Origin: CATQHQ01 sp965243805
GTDB lineage: Bacteria; Gemmatimonadota; Gemmatimonadetes; Longimicrobiales; Gaopeijiaceae
DNA: 64,000 nt
Direction of reading: 5' to 3'
NCBI GenBank assembly: GCA_965243805.1
Contig: OZ251577.1
Location: 1,426,001 to 1,490,000 of the forward strand
This document shows, one piece after another, positions 16,625-26,458 of the stretch. The notes beneath the pieces are model-generated. The model was given only the letters and a program-made list of their open reading frames with translations. It was not told the origin of the DNA and did not search any database. The position numbers and the translations under genes were made by a program. Position 1 is the stretch's first letter. Each line of letters opens with the position of its first letter.

Positions 16625-17602
16625 GTGGCAGCCGGCGTGAACGGTCCCGGAAGTGCCCCGCACCACCGCGCCGGCGCCGACGATCGAGGCCCGCAGGCGG
16701 CTTCCTTCCACCACCGCCCCGGCGCCGACGATCACGTCCTCCAGCTCGGAGCCCCGCACCTGGGCGCCGGCCTCGACCGTGACGTTCGCCCCGATCCGCG
16801 AGCCCGTCACCACCGCTCCCGCCTCGATCCTGGCCACCGGCGACACCGACGAGTCCTCCACCGACGCGCCCGGCTGCGCACCCCCACGGAGCCGTCGCAG
16901 CAGGTGGCCGTTGGTGGAGAGCAGCGTTTCGGGCTTGCCTGCGTCGTGCCATCCCTCCACGGCGGCCGTGGCCAGCTTCGCGCCCCGGTCGGCCATGTAC
17001 TGGAAGGCGTCGGTCAGGTAGTACTCGCCGGAGGGACCCGGGGGCGCCGCCAGCACATGGTCGATCCCCTGGAAGAGGAGGGCGTGGTCTCGGATGTAGT
17101 AGAGGCCGATGTTGGCCAGCCGCGAGACGGGGTCGCTGGGCTTCTCGACGATCCGCGCCAGGTCGCCGGCGGCGTCGGGGACGACGACTCCGTACCGCTG
17201 GTAGTCGTCCACCTCCTTGATCCAGATCGCTCCCGCCTTCTCCAGAGGCAGTGCGCCGATCAGCTCCAAATCCACCTCGAAGACGGCGTCGGCCAAGACG
17301 ATCAGCAGCTCGTCGTCGGCCCAGGGGCGGGCCAGGGCCACGGCGCCGGCGGTCCCGTCCTGCACCTCCTGAACCACGTAGCGGGGGCGCATCTCCGGGT
17401 GGCGAGAGGCCATGTGAGACCGGATCGCGTCCTGCAGGTGACCCACGATCAGCACGACTTCGGCGACGCCAATCTCCTTCAGGTCGTCCAGCAGGTAGTC
17501 CAGGACGGGCTTGCCCGCGACCCGCAGGAGAGGCTTGGGCACGATGTGGGTGTGGGGCCGAAGACGGGTGCCCTTCCCGGCCAGGGGGATGACGGCTTTC
17601 AT
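16598..17602 (-). CDS. Sugar-1-phosphate nucleotidyltransferase with C-terminal beta-helix
   Basis: A 334-residue protein from ATG 17602. The nucleotide-binding signature is IPLAGKGTRLRPHTHIVPKP at residues 5-24, followed by metal-site strand LIVLADAVFE and GEYYLTDAFQYM. The last 80 residues show hexapeptide-type repeats (VSPVARIEAGAVVTGS, ANVTVEAGAQVRGS, VIVGAGAVVEGS) of a left-handed beta-helix. This layout is that of long glucose-1-phosphate thymidylyl- or uridylyltransferases and GlmU-like enzymes, which make activated sugars for the envelope. The exact sugar cannot be told. It is divergent from the DUF1499 gene. Confidence 0.85.
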   Translation of the reverse strand: MKAVIPLAGKGTRLRPHTHIVPKPLLRVAGKPVLDYLLDDLKEIGVAEVVLIVGHLQDAIRSHMASRHPEMRPRYVVQEVQDGTAGAVALARPWADDELLIVLADAVFEVDLELIGALPLEKAGAIWIKEVDDYQRYGVVVPDAAGDLARIVEKPSDPVSRLANIGLYYIRDHALLFQGIDHVLAAPPGPSGEYYLTDAFQYMADRGAKLATAAVEGWHDAGKPETLLSTNGHLLRRLRGGAQPGASVEDSSVSPVARIEAGAVVTGSRIGANVTVEAGAQVRGSELEDVIVGAGAVVEGSRLRASIVGAGAVVRGTSGTVHAGCHSEVLSQEW

Positions 17603-17756
17603 GGGGATGGGATGTCGGCGCGGTTGCAGGGGGCGGTTGACCCTCGCCCGCGGGCGAGGACAGGTTTGTTGGAGGCGACCGGGGATCGGCCTGTTGAAAG
17701 CTAGGCACGCGCCCGGTACGTCCAAGACCCAGGAGAGCGGAGGACCGGCGGATCGG

Positions 17757-18251
17757 ATGGGACGACTGGAGGCGCTTGTGGTTCGCGATGCCCGCACGCG
17801 ACCCGACGCCGGCGACCCCGACTTGGCGGGCCGTACCTACGCGGTTCCGTTCGCCGCAGTGTGGGACGCGACGTTGCGCTTGGCGAAGGGCAAGCTCAGG
17901 GGCTGGACCCTGCTGCGCGAGGACGACTTGGAGGGCGTGGTCGAGGTCATGGCGACGAGCTGGCCGTTGCGTCTCCCGGCCCGGATCGTCGTCTCCGTCA
18001 CCCTGGACGCCAACGCCCAGACGCGAGTGGACCTCCTTGCGGAAGGACGGCACAAAGGCGGCGACCTGGGCGCCAACGCTCGCCGGATCAAGCGCTTCAT
18101 CCGGGCGCTCGACCGGCTGCTGGACGTGCGGGCGGGCCAGGTCCTGGCCGCGCCGGCGGAGCCGCGTCCATCTGCCGTGCCAGCGGAGCCGCGCCCGTCT
18201 CCTGCGCCAGCGGAGCCGCCTCCATCTCCTGCGACGGTCGGGACCGGGTGA
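17757..18251 (+). CDS. DUF1499-like protein
   Basis: A 164-residue protein. The core TYAVPFAAVWDATLRLA, LRGWTLLREDD, GVVEVMATSWPL, ARIVVSVTLDANAQTRVDL and GGDLGANARRIKRFIRALDRLL follows the DUF1499 pattern, a small fold of unknown role often found with lipoproteins. The C-terminal 30 residues are a Pro/Ala-rich tail with three 27-bp-type repeats (AEPRPSAVP, AEPRPSPAP, AEPPPSPAT). Its stop overlaps the start of the next lipoprotein by four bases (GTGA), so the two probably act together. Confidence 0.7.
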   Translation: MGRLEALVVRDARTRPDAGDPDLAGRTYAVPFAAVWDATLRLAKGKLRGWTLLREDDLEGVVEVMATSWPLRLPARIVVSVTLDANAQTRVDLLAEGRHKGGDLGANARRIKRFIRALDRLLDVRAGQVLAAPAEPRPSAVPAEPRPSPAPAEPPPSPATVGTG

Positions 18252-19270
18252 TCGGCCTGCCCCGGGGGACCTGGGTCTCGGCTCTGGCGGTGGCCGCACT
18301 ATCGCTTGCCGTCGGGGTGACCGTGGCCGGATGCTTCCCCGAAGCGAGCGACAGCGCCCCGGCGGCGACCGGGGCGGACCGGGACGCTGCCGACCTGTCC
18401 GTCGTCGGGCATGGCGAGACCTTCCAGCGCGCCGTGCTCTTCATGGACACCTCCCGGGACACGTCCATGTTCGTGCAGTGGGAGTGGGAGGCGCGCAACG
18501 ACTCGGCAGGCGTGCGGCGGACGATCCGCGGATGGCTCGGCCGCACCTGGAGCACCCCCGATCTCGGCGACGGCGTGCGCGACGGCGGGGAGTGGGACCA
18601 CTTCATCTCGGACGAGTGGACTTCTCCCCACGGGGCGCGGGAGTGGTGGCGCATTCGGCCCAGGGGCCGGGCGCGCTTGGTGGTCGGGCACGGAAACGTC
18701 CTTCGCGAGATATACTACCGAGAGCCGGAGCCGGCTCGCTTTCTGTCGGTTGCCGTGGGCGAGTCCATGGCGGAATGGCGCGGCCGGCAGGGAGGGAGCT
18801 ACCGAGTCTCGCGGGGCACGGCGACGCTGTGGGACTCGGAAACGGAGGGCTTGATGCTGGACATGTCGTTCTCGCGAGGCGGAGACCAGGAGGGGCCGAC
18901 GGAGTGGGCGTTGTTGGCGGGGCCGGGCGAGCTGGTTCTTCTCGTCGCCAACTCGGGCGGTTCGGATCGCGAGCACCGGGCCTGGGCCCTGCTCGGCGCC
19001 GAAGAGGCGTCGTGGTCGGAGGTCGAGACGGAGTGGATCGAGGCAGCGCCTTTGGAAGAAGGCCAGCGGACGGTGCCGCTGGGGTGGCGGCTCGCATCCG
19101 ACGACCGGGAGCTGCAGGGAGAGCTGGAGCCTACCAAGTCCTCCTTTCTTTCGCTGACCGGCGACGGCGCCGCCCGGTCGGTGCTTGGGATCCACGAGGT
19201 GGCCGGCCAAGTGGTGGTCGCCGGCACCCAGACCCCGGTTCGCGGTTTCCTCCGCCACCTGGGGCGGTGA
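18248..19270 (+). CDS. Lipoprotein of unknown function
   Basis: A 340-residue protein starting at GTG 18248. A signal peptide with hydrophobic core SALAVAALSLAVGVTVAGC ends in a lipobox Cys. The mature part is rich in Trp and charged residues and in short beta-strand-like stretches (FVQWEWEARND, WSTPDL, EWWRIRPRGRARLVVGH). No family is recognised. It is coupled to the DUF1499 gene upstream and lies 23 bases before the DUF445 gene, so all three may form one envelope operon. Confidence 0.75.
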   Translation: MIGLPRGTWVSALAVAALSLAVGVTVAGCFPEASDSAPAATGADRDAADLSVVGHGETFQRAVLFMDTSRDTSMFVQWEWEARNDSAGVRRTIRGWLGRTWSTPDLGDGVRDGGEWDHFISDEWTSPHGAREWWRIRPRGRARLVVGHGNVLREIYYREPEPARFLSVAVGESMAEWRGRQGGSYRVSRGTATLWDSETEGLMLDMSFSRGGDQEGPTEWALLAGPGELVLLVANSGGSDREHRAWALLGAEEASWSEVETEWIEAAPLEEGQRTVPLGWRLASDDRELQGELEPTKSSFLSLTGDGAARSVLGIHEVAGQVVVAGTQTPVRGFLRHLGR

Positions 19271-19293
19271 TTCGTTGAGAGGACGGTGATCCA

Positions 19294-20862
19294 ATGAGCG
19301 AGGAGATTCTCAAAGCGCTGGTGACGATCGTCGGCGGTGCGCTGGCGGGCGGCCTTACCAACACGGTGGCGATCTGGATGCTCTTCCACCCGATCCAGCC
19401 TCCCTCCGTGCTGGGCCGGTCGATCCGGATGCTCCAAGGTGCCATCCCCAAGAATCAGCCTCGGTTGGCGCGGGCGATCGGCAGCACGGTCGGGAACCGC
19501 CTGCTGACCCCGGAGGACTTGGCCAGGACCTTTGGCCGGACCGAGTTCCGGGAGGCGTTCGACCAGAAGCTGGCCACCTTCCTTTCGCGGGCGCTGGAGG
19601 CGGAGCACCCGTCCGTTCGCGAGATGCTCGGTCCCGAGCGCGCCGCAAAGGCCGAACAGGTCGTAAGCAAGGCGCTGGACCACCTCCTGCCCCTCTTGCA
19701 GGACTACTTGGCGTCCGATGCCTTCGAGTCCGCTGTCCAGAGCAGAGCGGGGAAGCTGGCCGACCTGTTGGGCGACGCCTCCGCCGGCGACCTGCTGACG
19801 GTCGAACGAAGGGCCGAGATCGAATCCTCTGCCACCGAGTGGATGTCGCGCGCCGTCGCCGACGACCACTTCCGCCAGGTGGTGGACGAGTACGTCCGGC
19901 AGGGAGCGGAGAAGCTTCTGACGTCGGAGAAGCCGTTGCGCGAGCTGCTGCCGCCAGGAGCCGGCGCCGTCGTGGAGAAGACGGTGGCGGGCTACTTGCC
20001 GCTGGCCGTGCGCCGGCTGGGAGCGATGCTGGAGAGTCCGAAAGTCAGAGAGAGCTTGCAGGCCGCTCTTCACGACGTGCTGAAGCGCGTAGTGCAGGAC
20101 CTGAAGCTCCACCAACGGATGGTCGCGCGCTGGATGATCAAGGGCGACGCGGTGGACAAGATCTTCGACGCCATCGAAGCCGACGGCGTGGACCGGCTCG
20201 CCAACCTCCTCCGGGAGCCCCCCGCCCAGAAGGCCCTGGAGACGGGAATACGCGACGCCGTAACCGACCTGCTGGACCAGCCCCTCAACCAGCTCCTGCC
20301 CGACCCGGAGGACCCGGCGTGGAGCAGCGCCGTGGACGCGGTGGTGAACCAAGTCGTGGAGCTGGCCCGGTCGGGGGCCACGCGCTCCTTTGCCGCCGAG
20401 AAGCTGGCCAAGTTCCTGGACCGCGCCTCGGAGCGCACCTGGGGCGAGCTGGCGGGACAGTTGCCGCGGGAGCAGGTGGCGGGGTGGGTGGTGGACGCGG
20501 CGCGCAGCGAGTTGGCGGGCACGGTCTACGGGGAGAGCGCGAAGCGGCTGGCGGCGGTGGCGCTCCGCCGTCCCATCGGACGCCCCGCGCGCCTTCTTCC
20601 TCCCGCTCTGGTCGATCGACTCCACTCGGCCGCCGCCGACCCGATGTGGAGCTGGCTCCAAGGCCAGGTCCCAGAGGTCGTGGCCAAGCTGGACGTGGCC
20701 CAGCGCGTCGAAGAGAAGGTGGCCGAGTTCCCCGTTGAGACGATGGAGGCCCTGGTGCGCCGGGTGACGGAGCGGGAGCTGCGGATGATCGTGCGGCTGG
20801 GGTACGCCCTAGGGCTGTTCGTCGGCCTGCTTCTGGTGGTCGTCAACCGGCTGTGGAACTGA
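19294..20862 (+). CDS. DUF445 family membrane protein
   Basis: A 522-residue protein with an N-terminal membrane segment (LVTIVGGALAGGLTNTVAIWMLFHP) carrying the GGxTNxxAIxMLF signature of DUF445 (YheB/YjiN-type) proteins. There is a long helical region and a C-terminal membrane segment (YALGLFVGLLLVVVNRLW). The family is widespread and uncharacterised, placed at the cytoplasmic membrane. A good ATG is preceded by gaggacggtgatcca, although the Shine-Dalgarno is weak. The last 54 bases overlap the convergent small gene. Confidence 0.9.
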   Translation: MSEEILKALVTIVGGALAGGLTNTVAIWMLFHPIQPPSVLGRSIRMLQGAIPKNQPRLARAIGSTVGNRLLTPEDLARTFGRTEFREAFDQKLATFLSRALEAEHPSVREMLGPERAAKAEQVVSKALDHLLPLLQDYLASDAFESAVQSRAGKLADLLGDASAGDLLTVERRAEIESSATEWMSRAVADDHFRQVVDEYVRQGAEKLLTSEKPLRELLPPGAGAVVEKTVAGYLPLAVRRLGAMLESPKVRESLQAALHDVLKRVVQDLKLHQRMVARWMIKGDAVDKIFDAIEADGVDRLANLLREPPAQKALETGIRDAVTDLLDQPLNQLLPDPEDPAWSSAVDAVVNQVVELARSGATRSFAAEKLAKFLDRASERTWGELAGQLPREQVAGWVVDAARSELAGTVYGESAKRLAAVALRRPIGRPARLLPPALVDRLHSAAADPMWSWLQGQVPEVVAKLDVAQRVEEKVAEFPVETMEALVRRVTERELRMIVRLGYALGLFVGLLLVVVNRLWN

Positions 20863-21234
20863 CGTCTGGAAGCGGCCCCGCCTTCCTCGCCGCCGCACCG
20901 AGGCCCGCTGCTTCGGGGAGATCAGCCCGCCGAAGAGGGTGAAGTGGCGCTTGGCGGTCTTGCTGTCGGCGTTCCCCCGTGCGAGTGCGCCCTCCAGCTC
21001 AGCCAGATGGCGCGGATCGTGGGCGGCTCCCTGGGCGGCTCCCTGGCCAGCCCGATCGGCCTCGTCGCCACCGCCCGCTCGCCGGCCCTCTCCCCTTCCG
21101 CTGCCAGTGCGCCGACCGGCACCAGCGCGCCGACTGGAACCGGTGCGCCAACTGGCGCCGTACTTCCCCGGCATTCCGAGCCACACCCCCAGCACCAAGG
21201 CGGCGACCGCGCCGAGAATATGGTAGAGCGTCAC
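20809..21234 (-). CDS. Small membrane protein of unknown function
   Basis: A 141-residue protein. The GTG start at 21234 overlaps the terB-like stop by four bases (GTGA), the main evidence that this is a gene. An N-terminal membrane helix (LYHILGAVAALVLGVWLGMPGKYG) is followed by an Arg/Gly-rich low-complexity segment of about 55 residues. A more conserved-looking end, LAELEGALARGNADSKTAKRHFTLF, follows, then a basic tail. No family is recognised. The linker is likely another expanded repeat region. It converges on and overlaps the 3' end of the DUF445 gene. Confidence 0.6.
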   Translation of the reverse strand: MTLYHILGAVAALVLGVWLGMPGKYGASWRTGSSRRAGAGRRTGSGRGEGRRAGGGDEADRAGQGAAQGAAHDPRHLAELEGALARGNADSKTAKRHFTLFGGLISPKQRASVRRRGRRGRFQTSVPQPVDDHQKQADEQP

Positions 21235-21731
21235 GCTCTCGACCGTTCCGGCGCTTTCTTCGTCCGCCCCCGCGCCGCCGACTCGTGCCGCTTCCGCGCC
21301 TCCGACAGGTAGCCGGCCTTCAACCCGAGCAGGCTCGATATCTTCCGCAGGATGTAGTCCTCCCGGCCGCCCAGGTCGCCGTCGGCCAGGACCAGCCCCC
21401 ACATCGCCTCCGCCAGCACCAGCTTCTGGCCCACCGAGTAGTTGTCGCGGATCAGGACGGTGAACCCCCAAAGGTCCACCCGCTTCCGCCGCTCGTCGTT
21501 GGCCAGTGCGATCAGCTCCTCCGCGGCCTCCGGCTTGAGGCCGAAGTGCCGTCGCACCAGGCTGCGCAAGTGCCTCCGCTCGTCGACGCTGAAGTAGTCG
21601 TCGGCGTAGGCTACTTCCAGCAGCAGGGCGCACGCCGCGATCCGCAGGTTCTCCGGCGCCGCATCCTCCAGGACCTCCGTCGTCGGCGACGCCACTCCTC
21701 CTTGGAGGAACGACCTAATCCGCTCGATCAT
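21231..21731 (-). CDS. TerB-like (tellurite resistance family) helical protein
   Basis: A 166-residue protein from ATG 21731. The helical core RIAACALLLEVAYADDYFSVDERRHLRSLVRR, then ELIALANDERRKR and a second copy around MWGLVLADGDLGGREDYILRKISSLLGL, is the TerB/DjlA N-terminal type fold. It has two DxxxxxxE metal-like motifs (AYADDYFSVDE and LADGDLGGREDY). The role is unknown in most bacteria. It is coupled by four-base overlaps to cutA upstream and to the small membrane protein downstream. Confidence 0.85.
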   Translation of the reverse strand: MIERIRSFLQGGVASPTTEVLEDAAPENLRIAACALLLEVAYADDYFSVDERRHLRSLVRRHFGLKPEAAEELIALANDERRKRVDLWGFTVLIRDNYSVGQKLVLAEAMWGLVLADGDLGGREDYILRKISSLLGLKAGYLSEARKRHESAARGRTKKAPERSRA

Positions 21732-22105
21732 GGGGAACGCTCCTCGGCGGTTGCGGGCCGACACGCGCTCCGCACCCATCCCAGGTATGCGGACGCGCCG
21801 TCGACCACGGGGTGGACCAGCAGCTCGGGCACGTCGTACGGGTGCAGCTCCTCCGCTCGTCTTACGACCTTGGGGGCCGTTTCTCGCGGCGTCTTCATGA
21901 TCACGACGACCTCCTCGTCCCGGTGGACCTTTCCTTCCCACCAGTAGATACTCGTCGCCCCCGGCAAAATGTTCCCACACGCCACCAGACGCTCCTCCAG
22001 CAACCGACGAACGATCGCCTCTGCCGTCGCTTCGTCGGGCGCCGTCATGAGCACCGTGACGACTCCGCCGTCGGGGCGTTCGCCCTTGGGGCCGTCGCCG
22101 TCCAA
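21728..22105 (-). CDS. cutA: Divalent cation tolerance protein CutA
   Basis: A 125-residue protein. The trimeric CutA core is recognisable by VVTVLMTAPDEATAEAIVRRLLEERLVACGNILPG, SIYWWEGKVHRDEEVVVIMKT and ELHPYDVPELL. CutA proteins are small, very stable trimers linked to copper tolerance, with an uncertain biochemical role. The first 13 residues extend the usual N-terminus. The gene follows the acyl-CoA ligase after 15 bases and its stop overlaps the TerB-like start. Confidence 0.95.
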   Translation of the reverse strand: MDGDGPKGERPDGGVVTVLMTAPDEATAEAIVRRLLEERLVACGNILPGATSIYWWEGKVHRDEEVVVIMKTPRETAPKVVRRAEELHPYDVPELLVHPVVDGASAYLGWVRSACRPATAEERSP

Positions 22106-22120
22106 ACGCCGACCTCCGGG

Positions 22121-24049
<1,929 letters not shown>

Positions 24050-24052
24050 GGT

Positions 24053-24466
24053 TCAGACTCCTTCCAGGACGATCTCCACCGGGATGTCCCGCCGAAGGGA
24101 AAACAATACGGAGCAGTACTTCTCCCGGGAGAGCTGGATCGCCCGCTCCACCTTGGACCGCTGCGTCGGCGGGACGCCGGCGACCCGAACCACGAAGCGC
24201 AGGGCGGTGTAGCAGCGCGGCGGCTCCTCCGCTCGTTCTCCCTGCGCCTCCACATCGAGGGCGTCAAGGTGCACGCGCCCCTTCTCCAGGATCGCCCTCA
24301 CGTCGATGGCCATGCAGCCTGCCGCCGCCGCCAGCACCAAGTCCATCGGAGACGGTCCTGTGGCCGAGTCGCCGTCCAGGACCAGCTGGGGGCCGCCCGC
24401 CGGACCGCCGTCGAACACCAACCCCGAGCCCGTCCAGGACAAGCGGATTTCCTTGTCGGCCTTCAT
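24053..24466 (-). CDS. OsmC-like peroxiredoxin
   Basis: A 137-residue protein with the two conserved cysteines of OsmC/Ohr proteins in AAAGCMAIDVRAIL and SREKYCSVL, and the central VRVAGVPPTQRSKVERAIQLS helix. OsmC proteins reduce organic peroxides using the Cys pair. A GGAG-type ribosome site lies in one of the two 20-bp duplicated units just upstream of the ATG, and the gene is transcribed after the TPR gene. Confidence 0.9.
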   Translation of the reverse strand: MKADKEIRLSWTGSGLVFDGGPAGGPQLVLDGDSATGPSPMDLVLAAAAGCMAIDVRAILEKGRVHLDALDVEAQGERAEEPPRCYTALRFVVRVAGVPPTQRSKVERAIQLSREKYCSVLFSLRRDIPVEIVLEGV

Positions 24467-24473
24467 CGCGTAG

Positions 24474-24513
24474 CGGCTCCTGCGGTCACGCTTCGGCTCC
24501 TGCGGTCAAGCCT
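24474..24513. repeat. 20-bp tandem duplication at the TPR-osmC junction
   Basis: Copies at 24474-24493 and 24494-24513 differ at two bases. In gene orientation each carries a TGA followed by a GGAG ribosome-binding site. The first holds the real stop of the TPR gene and the second the probable ribosome site of the OsmC gene. Confidence 0.88.
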
Positions 24514-24949
24514 CGCGGGGAGCGGGCTGGTTGCCCACCACGCCGCCTTGCAACTCCTCGAGAGTGGTTCGGGCGTGGTTCACGTGGTCCGTCGCGCCGG
24601 GAGGCGGGCTCCCGGAGAGGAACGCCTCCAGGTGGCGAACGGCGTTGTCGCGCTGGCCGTGGCGGAGGAGGAGGAACGCCAGGCCGTAGTGAGCTCCCGG
24701 CGACTCGGGGTTTCGGTTGAGAACGTGACGGTAGGTCTTGATCGCCTCGTCCTCCATCCCCATGCGCGTGTAGGCGATGGCGATCTGCTGGAGCACGATC
24801 GGGTCTCCCGGCGATTCCTTCAGCGCAAGACGAAACGAGGTCAGGGCTTCGTGGAACTTGCCCTCCTGGGCAAGCGCGAGCCCTTCCTCGTAGTAGTCGA
24901 CCCGGTCAGCCCGGGATGTGCCGCCGAATATCTTGTTCCAGAACGACAT
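24506..24949 (-). CDS. Tetratricopeptide repeat protein
   Basis: A 147-residue protein with about three TPR units: DRVDYYEEGLALAQEGKFHEALTSF, PIVLQQIAIAYTRMGMEDEAIKTYRHVL and PGAHYGLAFLLLRHGQRDNAVRHLEAFL. No signal peptide is evident, so it is probably a cytoplasmic adaptor. It is the first gene of the minus-strand run that ends with cutA and TerB, and is divergent from the membrane repeat protein at 25106. Confidence 0.88.
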   Translation of the reverse strand: MSFWNKIFGGTSRADRVDYYEEGLALAQEGKFHEALTSFRLALKESPGDPIVLQQIAIAYTRMGMEDEAIKTYRHVLNRNPESPGAHYGLAFLLLRHGQRDNAVRHLEAFLSGSPPPGATDHVNHARTTLEELQGGVVGNQPAPREA

Positions 24950-25105
24950 TGTGGAGGACGGTCACCGTTCTGCTTATGAGGTGCCCCGGGGAGCGACGAG
25001 CCGGCGTGCCGGGGCGGAATCTTCAAGGTATCGGATTCTACGGGCCGGACAAGTGAGAGGAACCTTTGCGGCTCCCCGGCGTATCAGATCGTACACGCCC
25101 GCGCA

Positions 25106-26437
25106 ATGTCGCACACGCCCGAGCAGCAACCGCAACGGAAAGGACGAGAGATGTCTCGTACGCCCCGACTCCGAGAAGACCTCCGGAACATCCTCCTGAT
25201 CGGCGGGTCGGCCCTGGCCGGCCTCGTCGCCATAACCGCCGTCTCGCTGGCGATCCAGTCCTTCCCTTTCAACGCGTCCTCCTCCCCGGCGCCTCCTCCG
25301 TTCCACGCCGACGGCGACGCCGCAGGCTTCCCCTCCGACGGCTACCACATGGTGGAGCCGATGTCGGGCACCAATCGCCTCTACGGAACCGTGCGCGCCA
25401 AGGGGGGCGAGGTCTACCAGGGCTTCTTGCGCTGGGACCGGAACGAAGGCAGCTGGGGCGACGTGCTGGACGCCACCAAGGTGGTGGGCGAGCGCACTTC
25501 GCTGTCGGGCATCCGCTTCGGCCATCTCCGCTCGATCCAGCCCATCGGCCGCAACCAGGCGATCCTCTCGTTGCGCTCCGGCCAAGCGGTGGGCATGAAG
25601 AACGGCGCCAGCGACTTGGGCGACGGCTTCCGGGGGCTGGTGGTCACCGACTTCCGCAACGGCGCCGTTCACCGTGGGGACGTGAAGCTGGACTGGGACG
25701 AGATCTCGGAGGTGGAGTTCTCGCCAGCGCCGGCCCACGCCGATCCGCCGGGAAGCCGGCTCCATGGCACGCTCGTCACCCGCTCTGGCATGGAGTTCAC
25801 CGGCTACGTGACGTGGGACGTGGACGAACTCCACTCGGCGGACGAGCTGGACGGAGACGCCGGCGGCCAGCGCTTCAAGGTTCCCTTCGGAGCGATCCGG
25901 TCGATCCGACGGGCCGACTCCCAGGGCGCCGAAGTGGAGCTGCACACCGGCGAGGCGGTCGTGCTACGAGGCACCAACGACGTGAACGCCGAGAACCGGG
26001 GGATCACCGTGTCGGACCCGGACCTGGGACTGGTGGACGTGGAGTGGGACGACTTCCGGAGCGTGCGCTTCCACGAGCCGGCGGTCGAGGCGTCCTACCA
26101 CGACTTCGACGGGGGCCGGCCTCTGCGGGGGGCGGTGCTCACCGTCGCGGGGGACGAGCTGGCGGGCGACGTGCGGTGGGACCAGGACGAGACCCGAGGC
26201 TGGGAGATGCTCAACGGCCGAACGGCGGACGCCGAGTTCGACGTGGAGTTCTCCAAGATCGCGCGCATCGAACGTAGGGACGCCGGTGCCGACGTGACGC
26301 TTCGAGACGGCCGGGTCCTGCACCTGACGGGCAGCAACGACGTGAACGCCGGGAACCGCGGGATCGTGGTGGAGTCCGGCGGTCGGAGCTGGACGGTGGC
26401 GTGGGAGGAGTTCGTGGAGCTGCGGCTGGAGGGGTAG
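25106..26437 (+). CDS. Membrane-anchored protein with three internal beta-rich repeats
   Basis: 443 residues from the first ATG. ATG 25151 (MSRTPRLREDL) is a likely alternative that gives a shorter cytoplasmic tail. One membrane helix (NILLIGGSALAGLVAITAVSL) is followed by a large exported part built from at least three repeats of about 110 residues. They open RLYGTVRAKGGEVYQGFLRWD, RLHGTLVTRSGMEFTGYVTWD and PLRGAVLTVAGDELAGDVRWD, each followed by a FGAIRSIRR-like strand and a GTNDVNAENRGI-like turn. No family is recognised. It may be a stalk or scaffold on the cell surface. Confidence 0.85.
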   Translation: MSHTPEQQPQRKGREMSRTPRLREDLRNILLIGGSALAGLVAITAVSLAIQSFPFNASSSPAPPPFHADGDAAGFPSDGYHMVEPMSGTNRLYGTVRAKGGEVYQGFLRWDRNEGSWGDVLDATKVVGERTSLSGIRFGHLRSIQPIGRNQAILSLRSGQAVGMKNGASDLGDGFRGLVVTDFRNGAVHRGDVKLDWDEISEVEFSPAPAHADPPGSRLHGTLVTRSGMEFTGYVTWDVDELHSADELDGDAGGQRFKVPFGAIRSIRRADSQGAEVELHTGEAVVLRGTNDVNAENRGITVSDPDLGLVDVEWDDFRSVRFHEPAVEASYHDFDGGRPLRGAVLTVAGDELAGDVRWDQDETRGWEMLNGRTADAEFDVEFSKIARIERRDAGADVTLRDGRVLHLTGSNDVNAGNRGIVVESGGRSWTVAWEEFVELRLEG

Positions 26438-26458
26438 GCTACGGTAGCGTAGGGTGGG

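Noticed and set aside
18799..20661. 620-codon minus-strand frame
   Set aside because: Antisense to the DUF445 and lipoprotein genes, with no family pattern.
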